This document shows positions 7,423-15,990 of a stretch of DNA of 64,000 bases, piece after piece; position 1 is the first letter of the stretch, and each line of letters starts with the position of its first letter. The stretch is from Vibrio algivorus (GTDB lineage Bacteria > Pseudomonadota > Gammaproteobacteria > Enterobacterales > Vibrionaceae): positions 620,001 through 684,000 of the forward strand of contig NZ_AP018678.1 in NCBI RefSeq assembly GCF_002218005.2. The letters are read 5' to 3'. A program made the translations under genes and the position numbers. The notes below the pieces were generated by a model. It saw only the letters and a list, made by a program, of their open reading frames with translations. It had not been told where the DNA came from and did not search any database.

Positions 7423-10400
7423 ATGCCAAAACGTACTGACATAAAAAGCGTACTGATTTTAGGTGCTGGCCCAATTGTTATCGGTCAGGCTTGTGAATTT
7501 GACTACTCTGGCGCTCAAGCATGTAAAGCTCTGCGTGAAGAAGGTTATCGAGTTATTTTGGTTAACTCTAACCCAGCAACCATCATGACTGACCCAGAAA
7601 TGGCTGATGCAACTTATATTGAGCCAATTCATTGGGAAGTCGTTCGTAACATTATTGCTAAAGAGCGCCCAGATGCGGTATTACCTACCATGGGTGGTCA
7701 AACTGCATTGAACTGTGCACTTGATTTAGAAAAACACGGCGTACTTGAAGAGTTTGGCGTGGAAATGATCGGTGCAACAGCGGATGCAATTGATAAGGCA
7801 GAAGACCGTTCTCGTTTCGATAAAGCGATGAAGTCTATTGGTCTTGAGTGTCCACGTGCTGATACCGCAAAATCAATGGAAGAAGCTTACAAAGTTCTCG
7901 ATATGGTGGGCTTCCCTTGTATCATCCGCCCTTCATTTACCATGGGTGGTACTGGTGGTGGTATCGCATACAATAAAGAAGAGTTCGAAGAAATTTGTCG
8001 TCGCGGTTTAGACCTTTCACCAACTAATGAACTTCTAATTGATGAATCATTGATTGGTTGGAAAGAATACGAAATGGAAGTGGTTCGCGACAAAGCGGAT
8101 AACTGTATCATCGTATGTGCGATTGAAAACTTTGATGCAATGGGTATTCATACAGGTGATTCGATCACCGTGGCACCTGCTCAAACATTAACAGATAAAG
8201 AATACCAATTAATGCGTAATGCTTCTTTAGCAGTATTACGTGAGATTGGTGTTGAAACTGGTGGTTCAAACGTACAGTTTGGTATTAACCCGAAAGATGG
8301 CCGCATGGTTATCATCGAGATGAACCCACGAGTCTCTCGTTCATCGGCACTTGCTTCTAAAGCAACTGGTTTCCCTATTGCAAAAATCGCAGCAAAATTA
8401 GCAGTAGGCTACACGCTTGATGAACTGATGAATGACATCACAGGTGGCGCAACTCCAGCATCATTTGAACCAACCATCGACTACGTTGTGACTAAGATCC
8501 CTCGTTTTAACTTTGAGAAATTTGCTGGTGCCAATGACCGTCTAACTACTCAAATGAAGTCGGTTGGTGAAGTAATGGCGATTGGTCGTAATCAACAAGA
8601 GTCGCTACAAAAAGCATTACGTGGCTTAGAAGTTGGCCGTAATGGTTTTGATGAGATGGTTGATCTAGATGCACCTGATGCATTGACTAAGATCCGTCAA
8701 GAGTTAAAAGAAGCTGGCTGTGATCGTATCTGGTACATCGCTGATGCATTCCGTGCTGGCATGTCGGTTGACGGCGTATTTAACTTAACCAATGTTGATC
8801 GTTGGTTCCTAGTTCAAATCGAAGAGCTAGTGAAACTAGAAGAGGAAGTTAAAGCGGGCGGTTACGCAGGTCTAAACGAAGAAGTATTACGTAAGATGAA
8901 GCGTAAAGGCTTTGGTGATGCACGTTTAGCGAAACTACTTGGTGTAGCAGAAAGCGAAATTCGTCGTGCTCGTGAGCAATACAATATCCACCCTGTTTAT
9001 AAGCGTGTTGATACTTGTGCTGCTGAGTTCTCTTCAGATACCGCTTACATGTACTCATCATATGATGAAGAGTGTGAAGCGAACCCAACTGACCGCGATA
9101 AAATCATGGTATTGGGTGGTGGTCCAAACCGCATCGGTCAAGGTATTGAATTTGACTACTGCTGTGTGCACGCATCACTGGCATTACGTGAAGACGGTTA
9201 CGAAACCATCATGGTGAACTGTAACCCTGAAACGGTTTCTACCGATTACGATACGTCTGACCGTTTATACTTCGAACCAGTAACACTGGAAGATGTGCTT
9301 GAAATCGTACGTATCGAGAAACCAAAAGGCGTGATCGTACAGTACGGTGGACAAACGCCATTGAAACTGGCTCGTGCATTAGAAGCGGCTGGTGTGCCAA
9401 TTATTGGTACTAGCCCAGATGCGATTGACCGCGCGGAAGACCGTGAGCGTTTTCAAACTGCTGTAGACCGTTTAGGTTTATTACAACCTGAAAATGCTAC
9501 TGTGACTACAATGGAACAAGCGATTGAGAAATCACGTGAAATTGGTTACCCGTTAGTAGTTCGTCCTTCGTATGTACTTGGTGGTCGTGCGATGGAAATC
9601 GTATATGACGAACAAGATTTACGTCGTTACTTCAATGAAGCAGTAAGTGTTTCAAATGAATCTCCAGTCTTACTTGACCTATTCTTAGATGATGCGGTTG
9701 AAGTGGATGTAGACGCAATTTGTGACGGTGAGCAAGTGGTGATTGGCGGTATCATGGAGCACATTGAGCAAGCCGGTGTTCACTCTGGTGACTCAGCATG
9801 TTCACTACCAGCGTATACTTTAAGCCAAGAAATCCAAGATGTAATGCGTGAACAAGTTGAAAAGCTCGCGTTTGAGCTTGGTGTACGTGGCTTAATGAAT
9901 ACCCAGTTTGCGGTGAAAGATGGCAAAGTATACCTAATCGAAGTGAACCCTCGTGCAGCGCGTACGGTTCCATTTGTATCAAAAGCAACAGGTGCACCAC
10001 TAGCCAAAATTGCAGCTCGCGTAATGGCTGGTCAATCTTTAGCATCACAAGGTTTCACCAAAGAAATCATTCCACCTTACTATTCAGTTAAAGAAGTAGT
10101 ATTACCATTTAACAAATTCTTAGGTGTGGATCCACTGTTAGGCCCAGAAATGCGCTCAACTGGTGAGGTGATGGGAGTTGGTAAAACATTTGCTCAAGCT
10201 TTTGCAAAAGCAGAACTGGGTATTGGTAATGTTTACCCTGAAGGTGGTCGTGCATTACTTTCTGTTCGTAAAGAAGATAAAGAGCGTGTCGTCGAGTTGG
10301 CATCTCAGTTAATCAAACTAGGTTACCAATTAGATGCAACACACGGTACTGCAGTCGTACTAGGCGAAGCGGGTATTAACCCTCGTTTAGTGAATAAAGT

Positions 10401-10653
10401 GCATGAAGGGCGTCCTCATATTCTTGACCGTATCAAGAACAATGAATACACCTATATTGTAAACACTGCAGCTGGTCGTCAAGCAATTGAAGACTCAAAA
10501 GTACTACGCCGCGGCGCATTACAAGAGAAAGTGAACTACACCACTACCTTGAATGCGGCTTTCGCAAGTTGTATGGCGCACAAAGAAGACAACCGCTCTA
10601 ATGTAACGTCTGTACAAGAGTTGCATGCGAAAGTGAAAGAGTCTTTGTCTTAA
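7423..10653 (+). CDS. carB: Carbamoyl-phosphate synthase large subunit CarB
   Basis: Synthetase subunit that uses bicarbonate, two ATP and channelled ammonia. The 1076-residue product (E. coli 1073) shows the internal duplication of the family. Each half has a pre-ATP-grasp segment (GAGPIVIGQACEFDYSG and GGGPNRIGQGIEFDYCC) and an ATP-grasp domain (PSFTMGGTGGGIAYN and RPSYVLGGRAMEIVY). An oligomerisation domain lies between, and a C-terminal MGS-like allosteric domain with TGEVMGVGKTFAQAFAKA and TAAGRQAIEDSKVLRRGAL binds UMP, IMP or ornithine. Both catalytic cores look intact. It is cotranscribed with carA and ends at a strong terminator. Confidence 0.98.
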   Translation: MPKRTDIKSVLILGAGPIVIGQACEFDYSGAQACKALREEGYRVILVNSNPATIMTDPEMADATYIEPIHWEVVRNIIAKERPDAVLPTMGGQTALNCALDLEKHGVLEEFGVEMIGATADAIDKAEDRSRFDKAMKSIGLECPRADTAKSMEEAYKVLDMVGFPCIIRPSFTMGGTGGGIAYNKEEFEEICRRGLDLSPTNELLIDESLIGWKEYEMEVVRDKADNCIIVCAIENFDAMGIHTGDSITVAPAQTLTDKEYQLMRNASLAVLREIGVETGGSNVQFGINPKDGRMVIIEMNPRVSRSSALASKATGFPIAKIAAKLAVGYTLDELMNDITGGATPASFEPTIDYVVTKIPRFNFEKFAGANDRLTTQMKSVGEVMAIGRNQQESLQKALRGLEVGRNGFDEMVDLDAPDALTKIRQELKEAGCDRIWYIADAFRAGMSVDGVFNLTNVDRWFLVQIEELVKLEEEVKAGGYAGLNEEVLRKMKRKGFGDARLAKLLGVAESEIRRAREQYNIHPVYKRVDTCAAEFSSDTAYMYSSYDEECEANPTDRDKIMVLGGGPNRIGQGIEFDYCCVHASLALREDGYETIMVNCNPETVSTDYDTSDRLYFEPVTLEDVLEIVRIEKPKGVIVQYGGQTPLKLARALEAAGVPIIGTSPDAIDRAEDRERFQTAVDRLGLLQPENATVTTMEQAIEKSREIGYPLVVRPSYVLGGRAMEIVYDEQDLRRYFNEAVSVSNESPVLLDLFLDDAVEVDVDAICDGEQVVIGGIMEHIEQAGVHSGDSACSLPAYTLSQEIQDVMREQVEKLAFELGVRGLMNTQFAVKDGKVYLIEVNPRAARTVPFVSKATGAPLAKIAARVMAGQSLASQGFTKEIIPPYYSVKEVVLPFNKFLGVDPLLGPEMRSTGEVMGVGKTFAQAFAKAELGIGNVYPEGGRALLSVRKEDKERVVELASQLIKLGYQLDATHGTAVVLGEAGINPRLVNKVHEGRPHILDRIKNNEYTYIVNTAAGRQAIEDSKVLRRGALQEKVNYTTTLNAAFASCMAHKEDNRSNVTSVQELHAKVKESLS

Positions 10654-10681
10654 TCAAGTAGCTTTACTAAAGCGTTAAAAT

Positions 10682-10717
10682 AAACCCACTTTAGTTGTGA
10701 AGCTAAAGTGGGTTTTT
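10682..10717 (+). terminator. Terminator of carAB
   Basis: AAACCCACTTTAG and CTAAAGTGGGTTT form a 13-bp perfect stem with an 8-base loop, followed by a T-run. Confidence 0.93.
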
Positions 10718-10733
10718 GTTTGTAGGGGATGGG

Positions 10734-10926
10734 GTTTCTAGGTGCTGGTCCCTAGTTCCTAGGCAGTTGTCGCTGAATAGTTACCGAAATAAATAGACAT
10801 TTGCGCTTGCTTTATATAGTAAGCGTAGAAAGCAACCCCTCCAGGAACCAGGAACCAGGAACCAGGAACCAGGAACCAGGAACCAGGAACCAGGAACCAG
10901 GAACCAGGAACTAGGAACTAGGAACT
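10734..10926. repeat. Long intergenic element with AGGAACC array, copy A
   Basis: The left arm runs GTTTCTAGG...CTAGTTCCTAGG. A core with GTCGCTGAATA and a GCTTGC...GTAAGC hairpin follows. The right end at 10843-10926 is a heptamer array of nine AGGAACC and then three AGGAACT units. The left arm is complementary to the repeat (GGTTCCT / AGGAACC). The arms, core and CTCCAGGAACC junction recur at 49548-49805. The last units run into dacB and form its stop codon. Confidence 0.9.
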
Positions 10927-12344
10927 TTCTCCACCGTCGCCTTAATCAAATTCTGATAAAACGCTTGCTCAAACTGCGTCAGTGGTGGAATCGTGCTGGT
11001 GTTGTTTTGAGGGTGATAATCCGTTATCAATTGCACAAACATAGTTGTTGGCTCGCCTTGGTCATTGAGTACAAAACCGGCCATATTGTGAGTGGCAAAT
11101 AAGGAGCCGCTTTTCGCGACAATATTGCCTTTTATTGGCGCTTTTCTCATGCTGGAGCGATACTTTAATGTGCCATCTATACCAGCAGTTGGCATCAAGC
11201 GAATGAAATCCAGTTTATGATCATTGGCTTTAATATACTTTAATACCGAATATAGTTGATTAGGTGATACGCGGTTGTTACGAGAAAGACCTGAACCATC
11301 TTCTAAAATGGCGTTAGATAAATCGACTTTGGCTTGTTTCTTTAAAATTTGTTTTATTGCATCGGTGCCATTAGCAAAAGATCCAGCTTGATTAAAGTAA
11401 TGCTCGCCTAAGGTTTTGGTTAGGTTGTTGGCATATAGATTATCGGAATCTTTTAACATGTGTTCTAGTAGAACAGGCAACGGTACTGATAAATGTTTCG
11501 CTAGTACCTTTGTGTTCTTGGTTTGTTGTTTGTTGGATAGAGTCGTGGCTAATTGAATACTGCCTTTAAGCTTTATACCTTGCTCGTCTAAAATTTGGTG
11601 CAATGTTGCTGAGGCATACAAAAATGAGTTTTGCACAGCAAAGTTAAGAGGTAGTGGTTGATCTCGTTTCACTAAACAGCCTGATAAGCGGTAATGGTTA
11701 GCAGGAGTCGTAGTCAACTCTAAATCACAGTACTGTTCTTTTTGTTGTTTGCGCGTAATTGCAGTTGCAGTAGTACTCACATTAACGGGCTGATGCTTTG
11801 GTGTGAATACACGAGTGCTCCCATCTGCATTAGTATAAATTGATGCCATCACACAGTTGCCATTTAAGGTAATCGCACTTGAAGGTGTACTGTAGCAGAC
11901 CCCGAGAATATCCCATGGCCAACCAACTGCTTTTTCATAACCAGTAAAGGCACTGTTATTTAGAATAAGATTGCCGTTAATCGTCGATATATTAGCGTTT
12001 TTTAGTAACTGGCTAATGTCGGAGGAAGTTAAGCTCGGATCACCAGAAAAGCGTATTACGAGATCTTTACCATTTTGCTCTAACTGTGTGGAGTAGCGAA
12101 AATTATCACCCAATTCAATTTTAGCCGCTAGTGCTGTCATGAGCTTTAATGTGCTTGCTGGTGGAAATAATTGATCATTGTTTTGTTGCAACAATGTAGA
12201 GCTTGGTGATTTAGCAATTAAGCCTACGCGAGTGCCTGATGGGAGAATATCACTACTTGGAAAATGTGGTTTGATGGGCGCAGTGTAGCTTGAAACAGAG
12301 AACAAAAAAGAAGTTGCTAGGGTAATAACAGAGGTGAAACGCAT
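10911..12344 (-). CDS. dacB: D-alanyl-D-alanine carboxypeptidase/endopeptidase, PBP4 type
   Basis: Periplasmic low-molecular-mass penicillin-binding protein that trims or cleaves peptidoglycan peptide cross-links. The 477-residue product has an N-terminal signal peptide (about 1-22) and the SxxK catalytic motif in ASTLKLMT, with Ser64 and Lys67. A large inserted domain follows as in PBP4, then SDN in KDSDNLYAN and the KSG box in IVAKSGSLF. The length equals E. coli DacB. The last residues (VPSS) and the TAG stop are encoded inside a heptamer repeat array, so the true ancestral C-terminus may have been altered. It faces carB and lies next to the porin gene, an order remembered from V. cholerae. 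Confidence 0.95.
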   Translation of the reverse strand: MRFTSVITLATSFLFSVSSYTAPIKPHFPSSDILPSGTRVGLIAKSPSSTLLQQNNDQLFPPASTLKLMTALAAKIELGDNFRYSTQLEQNGKDLVIRFSGDPSLTSSDISQLLKNANISTINGNLILNNSAFTGYEKAVGWPWDILGVCYSTPSSAITLNGNCVMASIYTNADGSTRVFTPKHQPVNVSTTATAITRKQQKEQYCDLELTTTPANHYRLSGCLVKRDQPLPLNFAVQNSFLYASATLHQILDEQGIKLKGSIQLATTLSNKQQTKNTKVLAKHLSVPLPVLLEHMLKDSDNLYANNLTKTLGEHYFNQAGSFANGTDAIKQILKKQAKVDLSNAILEDGSGLSRNNRVSPNQLYSVLKYIKANDHKLDFIRLMPTAGIDGTLKYRSSMRKAPIKGNIVAKSGSLFATHNMAGFVLNDQGEPTTMFVQLITDYHPQNNTSTIPPLTQFEQAFYQNLIKATVEKVPSS

Positions 12345-12380
12345 AGTTCAATCCATGAAGTGGAGGAGCGCAAAGTATAA

Positions 12381-12412
12381 ACAAAAACGCCTACTAAAAT
12401 AAGTAGGCGTTT
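12381..12412 (-). terminator. Terminator of the porin gene
   Basis: On the minus strand AAACGCCTACT and AGTAGGCGTTT pair over 11 bp around a 6-base loop, followed by a T-run. It lies between the porin stop and the dacB start. Confidence 0.88.
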
Positions 12413-12446
12413 GAAGATTCTTATCTAACCTCTAAGAGGCGCAGAA

Positions 12447-13493
12447 TTAGAATGCGTAACGGAAACCAACTTGAATTTGGTCTTCAGTTTGTGCGTCAGT
12501 AGCTGCGTCGCCATCAGAAAGAAGGTTTAATTGGTATGCACCGTATACAGTTGCATGCTCACCAAAGTAACGGGCATATTCAAGAGCAACGTTGTTCATG
12601 TTTAATGAATCAAACTGATCTTTATCTGCATTGAAGTAGTTATACGTCATGTTTACGTTGTTATCACCAAAAGTGTAACCTGCGTAAAGGTCAGCAGCGT
12701 TGAAGTCTGTTTCTGCAATAGATGTATCAGCAGTTGAGATTGTACCGCCTTCATACGTTGCAGCAACTAAGATGCCGTTTTTCGAGTAACGAGCAGCAGC
12801 TGTATAAGTGTTGTTGTCGCCACTGTCTACAACGTCTGTACCAGTACCATTTGCATCAGTTTGCGCGTAACCTAAACCAAGCTCGATAGCGTCAGTTAGT
12901 TTGTATGCAGCAATAACACCGAAACCATCTGCATTTTGAGTGACAGGAGTACCATCTGAATCAGAGTCACCTTGAACACTTGCTTGAATAGTTAGCTTTT
13001 CAGTGTTGAAAGCGTAACGTAAAACGTTGTTTGCACGGTCAGACGTTGCAACGTTGTATTCGTTGATGTAACCAGAGAACACTTCCGCCATATCGGTGAA
13101 GTTCGTTAGGTAAGTAAATGCGTTATCTTGGTGACCGTAAGTTAGAGCACCGTAAGTTTGTGAAGTTACACCAGCGTATAGGTAACGAGTATTGAAAGCT
13201 GCGTCATCACCTACTGGGTCGCTGTTTTCAGTTACTTCAAATTCTGTAAAACCGATGAAAGAAATGTCATCGTTTAGCTTTTGTTCACCGCCGATATTTA
13301 GACGAACACGAGAAGCATCTTTATATTGGTTATCATCTGCATCAGTTTTATTCGCATCAGAGAAGTTAGCACGAACTTCAACACGGCCACCCATATTTAA
13401 AGTAGAAGTGTCATCTTTGTAGATAGTTGCTGCAGAAGCGGCAGTTGATACTGAAGCAGCGGCCACTGCTAAAGATAATAATGTTTTTTTCAT
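12447..13493 (-). CDS. ompU: OmpU-type general porin
   Basis: Outer-membrane trimeric beta-barrel porin for passive diffusion of small solutes. The 348-residue product has a signal peptide cleaved after about ASAA (residues 19-22), then alternating amphipathic strands rich in aromatic and acidic residues and Asn/Asp-rich loops. It ends VGFRYAF with the terminal phenylalanine required for barrel assembly. OmpU is assigned by the dacB-porin-greA order recalled from V. cholerae; by sequence alone it is a gram-negative porin. Its long upstream gap and a leader hairpin at 13527 suggest regulation, in vibrios often by ToxR, but no ToxR site was identified here. Confidence 0.85.
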   Translation of the reverse strand: MKKTLLSLAVAAASVSTAASAATIYKDDTSTLNMGGRVEVRANFSDANKTDADDNQYKDASRVRLNIGGEQKLNDDISFIGFTEFEVTENSDPVGDDAAFNTRYLYAGVTSQTYGALTYGHQDNAFTYLTNFTDMAEVFSGYINEYNVATSDRANNVLRYAFNTEKLTIQASVQGDSDSDGTPVTQNADGFGVIAAYKLTDAIELGLGYAQTDANGTGTDVVDSGDNNTYTAAARYSKNGILVAATYEGGTISTADTSIAETDFNAADLYAGYTFGDNNVNMTYNYFNADKDQFDSLNMNNVALEYARYFGEHATVYGAYQLNLLSDGDAATDAQTEDQIQVGFRYAF

Positions 13494-13526
13494 TGTATTA
13501 ATCCTAACTGATTTTTAATTATCCAT

Positions 13527-13547
13527 ATAGGATGAAAGCCATCCTAT
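13527..13547 (-). promoter_or_regulatory. Hairpin in the porin mRNA leader
   Basis: ATAGGATG, a 5-base loop and CATCCTAT form a perfect 8-bp stem 34-54 bases upstream of the porin start codon. Porin leaders are common sites for mRNA stabilisation and small-RNA pairing. The function here is unknown. The rest of the 712-base gap to greA is AT-rich, with no gene seen apart from the greA leader. Confidence 0.6.
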
Positions 13548-14126
13548 GGGAGCGCATTTTACTGCATTTTCCTTTTTTAACGTAGTGAATTTCTTATTGA
13601 TTTTAAACAATATTTATGAATTCACATAAATAAAACGAATGGTTGTATTAATCCGAATCGTTTAAATTAATATTGGTAGTTTAATGACTACTCTATAACT
13701 TGCTTGTATACACACTGTTGCATGCATGGATTTCATTTTATCCAACTAATATATAGTGCATATATTGATAGCTGGCATAAATAATTGCTGCGTGTGTTGT
13801 ACCGTGTAAGTTCCTGTTCAAGGTAGTCAAATGATCTCAAAATACCTAAAATTTAAAGTTTTCATCCTGTTTTTAGCTTTTTAATTTGATGTTTTTTATT
13901 TTATTCAATTAGTTACTGGGTTGGTTTTGTTTTTGTGATGGGTGTCACAAGTTTGTTTTTTTTAGATTTTTGCCGCGAAATTAACTAAAAATAGTTGCGT
14001 TTTAGAAAAAAATTAAAGTTTTAAAAGTGCCTGTATTTTCAATGAAATGTGATTGAGATCTTATTTTTATAGTGACGAAATAACCAAGTTTAATTACACT
14101 AGTTGCCAATTAAATATTCTAACGGC

Positions 14127-14160
14127 ACCTACTCAGCAATAAGTTGAGTGGGTATTTTTT
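14127..14160 (+). terminator. Intrinsic terminator inside the greA leader
   Basis: ACCTACTCA (14127-14135) pairs with TGAGTGGGT (14145-14153), including one G-U pair, and is followed by A and six T. It ends 45 bases before the greA start. In E. coli the greA leader also contains a terminator that yields the short GraL RNAs, so an equivalent short leader RNA is likely. Confidence 0.75.
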
Positions 14161-14205
14161 GTCTGAGGTTCGCTCTTTGGAGTTGAAGTCGGAGTGAGGT
14201 TTAAA

Positions 14206-14679
14206 ATGGATAAAGTCCCAATGACCGTGTGTGGTGAGCAATTACTACGTACAGAATTAGAAGCATTATTAAAACGCCGCCCATTGATCTCGGCAGCAAT
14301 TGCCGAAGCGCGTGAATTAGGTGATTTAAAGGAAAATGCTGAATACCATGCTGCCCGTGAAGAACAAGGCATTTGTGAAGCTCAGATCCGCGATATTGAG
14401 TATAAGTTGTCTGTTGCTCAGGTAATTGATGTGTCTAAAATGGATAATACTGGAAAAGTTATTTTTGGAACGACAGTAACCTTGCTTGATATAGATACTG
14501 ACAAAGAAGTGAAATATAAAATTGTCGGTGATGATGAAGCGGATATCAAAGCGGGTAAAATTTCAGTAAGCTCACCAATTGCTCGTGGTTTGATCGGTAA
14601 AATGGAAGGCGATGAAGTGGTTATTTCAACTCCAGGTGGGGATAAAGACTTCGAAATCACTCAGGTAGATTATATTTAA
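14206..14679 (+). CDS. greA: Transcription elongation factor GreA
   Basis: Binds the RNA polymerase secondary channel and stimulates cleavage of backtracked transcripts. The 157-residue product has the N-terminal coiled coil with the catalytic acidic tip in REARELGDLKENAEY-like context (seen as EARELGDLKENAEYH) and the C-terminal FKBP-like domain with NSPIARGLIGK-like SSPIARGLIGKMEGD. The start at the ATG at 14206 follows GGAGTGAGG; the in-frame GTG at 14194 lies within that ribosome site. Its leader contains an intrinsic terminator. It is convergent with yhbY. Confidence 0.97.
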   Translation: MDKVPMTVCGEQLLRTELEALLKRRPLISAAIAEARELGDLKENAEYHAAREEQGICEAQIRDIEYKLSVAQVIDVSKMDNTGKVIFGTTVTLLDIDTDKEVKYKIVGDDEADIKAGKISVSSPIARGLIGKMEGDEVVISTPGGDKDFEITQVDYI

Positions 14680-14727
14680 TCGACATTTGAAGGTGATTTG
14701 ATTCTCTAGGCTCAATAGACCCTAGTT

Positions 14728-14755
14728 AAGGCTGCAGTGACTGTGGCCTTTTTTG
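14728..14755 (+). terminator. Terminator of greA
   Basis: AAGGCTGCAG, loop TGA and CTGTGGCCTT form a 10-bp stem with two G-U pairs, followed by a T-run. Confidence 0.85.
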
Positions 14756-14770
14756 TAAATAAAATATTAA

Positions 14771-14798
14771 CCAAAAAAAGATCGCGCTAGGCGATCTT
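14771..14798 (-). terminator. Terminator of yhbY
   Basis: On the minus strand AAGATCGC, loop CTAGC and GCGATCTT form an 8-bp stem that runs directly into a T7 tract. Confidence 0.85.
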
Positions 14799-14833
14799 AT
14801 ATTTGGAGTAAGTTGAAGCTAGCAAGTAAGTGA

Positions 14834-15130
14834 TTACTTACGAGGAATCTCAATTTTACGCTGCTCGCTTTGACGGAATAAAACCAAAACTTTACCAATG
14901 GTTTGTACTTTTTCCGCTTTAGTTTCACGAACAATGGCGTCTATAATTAGTGACTTGGTTTCACGGTCTTCAGAAGCAACTTTGACTTTAATCAGCTCGT
15001 GATGGTCAAGTGCAAGCTCAATTTCCGCAAGAACAGCTTCAGTCAATCCATTTGCGCCCATTAGCACGACAGGTTTTAAACTGTGAGCTAATCCTTTCAA
15101 GTGCTGCTTTTGTTTGGTGCTTAGGTTCAT
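14834..15130 (-). CDS. yhbY: Ribosome assembly RNA-binding protein YhbY (CRM domain)
   Basis: Small CRM-domain protein that associates with pre-50S particles. The 98-residue product has the CRM fold pattern with LKGLAHSLKPVVLMGANGLTEAVLAEI, including the GANGLT loop (GxxG-type) that contacts RNA, and ends in a basic tail (KIEIPRK). It is divergent from rlmE, which modifies 23S rRNA, and convergent with greA. This is the same cluster as in E. coli. Identification is secure; the exact step in assembly is not settled for the family. Confidence 0.95.
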   Translation of the reverse strand: MNLSTKQKQHLKGLAHSLKPVVLMGANGLTEAVLAEIELALDHHELIKVKVASEDRETKSLIIDAIVRETKAEKVQTIGKVLVLFRQSEQRKIEIPRK

Positions 15131-15320
15131 TGTGCGGCCATTTTTTTATAGTATAAGGGTTGAAAACATCTATTTTAGCGCCATCTATTGTGGAAGACTA
15201 TATTTTCCGTAATAGTTTTTATAGGGATATTGATCGCAACGGCTCTTGTGATGTTTTCTGCAGTAGCTGAAGCTTCCCGCCACTCTGTGCAGGAAGTATT
15301 GAATAATCAGTAGGAATAAA

Positions 15321-15950
15321 ATGAGTAAGAAAAAACACTCGGCCAGTTCTGGTCGTTGGTTACAAGAGCATTTTGATGATAAATATGTAGCAGAAGCTCA
15401 AAAGCGAGGCTACCGCTCACGTGCTATTTTCAAAATTGAAGAAATTCAAGAAAAAGATAAACTCTTAAAACCTGGAATGACAGTGGTGGATCTAGGCGCT
15501 GCACCTGGCGGCTGGTCTCAATATGCTGCTGAAATTGTAGGCGATGATGGACAAGTAATAGCTTGTGACATTTTATCTATGGATTCGATCGTAGGTGTTA
15601 GCTTTCTTCAAGGGGATTTTCGTGAAGAAGCAGTGTTAGAAGCCTTACTAGAACGCATTCAACCTGATATGGTGGATGTTGTAATGTCTGATATGGCACC
15701 TAATATGAGTGGGAATCTTGCTGTAGACCAACCTAGAGCTATGTATTTAGTTGAATTAGCACTGGATATGTGTCGACAAGTTCTAGCTCCTGATGGTAGT
15801 TTTGTGGTTAAGGTATTCCAAGGCGAAGGCTTTGACCAGTACGTCAAAGATGTACGAGAAATGTTTAAAGCTGTAAAAATTCGTAAACCAGACTCTTCAC
15901 GTGCGCGTTCTCGTGAGGTATATATCGTAGCTACAGGATATAAACTGTAG
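15321..15950 (+). CDS. rlmE: 23S rRNA (uridine2552-2'-O)-methyltransferase RlmE
   Basis: Methylates the ribose of U2552 in the 23S A loop at a late step of 50S assembly, using S-adenosylmethionine. The 209-residue product has the same length as E. coli RlmE (FtsJ/RrmJ). Catalytic residues fall at the known positions: Lys38 (FKIEE), Asp124 (MSDMAPN) and Lys164 (FVVKVFQG). The cofactor motif VVDLGAAPGGWSQ is at 55-67. It is 40 bases before ftsH, forming the conserved rlmE-ftsH pair. Start ATG follows TAGGAA. Confidence 0.98.
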   Translation: MSKKKHSASSGRWLQEHFDDKYVAEAQKRGYRSRAIFKIEEIQEKDKLLKPGMTVVDLGAAPGGWSQYAAEIVGDDGQVIACDILSMDSIVGVSFLQGDFREEAVLEALLERIQPDMVDVVMSDMAPNMSGNLAVDQPRAMYLVELALDMCRQVLAPDGSFVVKVFQGEGFDQYVKDVREMFKAVKIRKPDSSRARSREVYIVATGYKL

Positions 15951-15990
15951 TAATCTACTTTTAATTAATAGTGACCGAGAGGCTGACACC

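Noticed and set aside
10843..10926. CRISPR array
   Set aside because: Direct repeats of 7 bases with no spacers and no cas genes nearby. The same holds for the other heptamer arrays.
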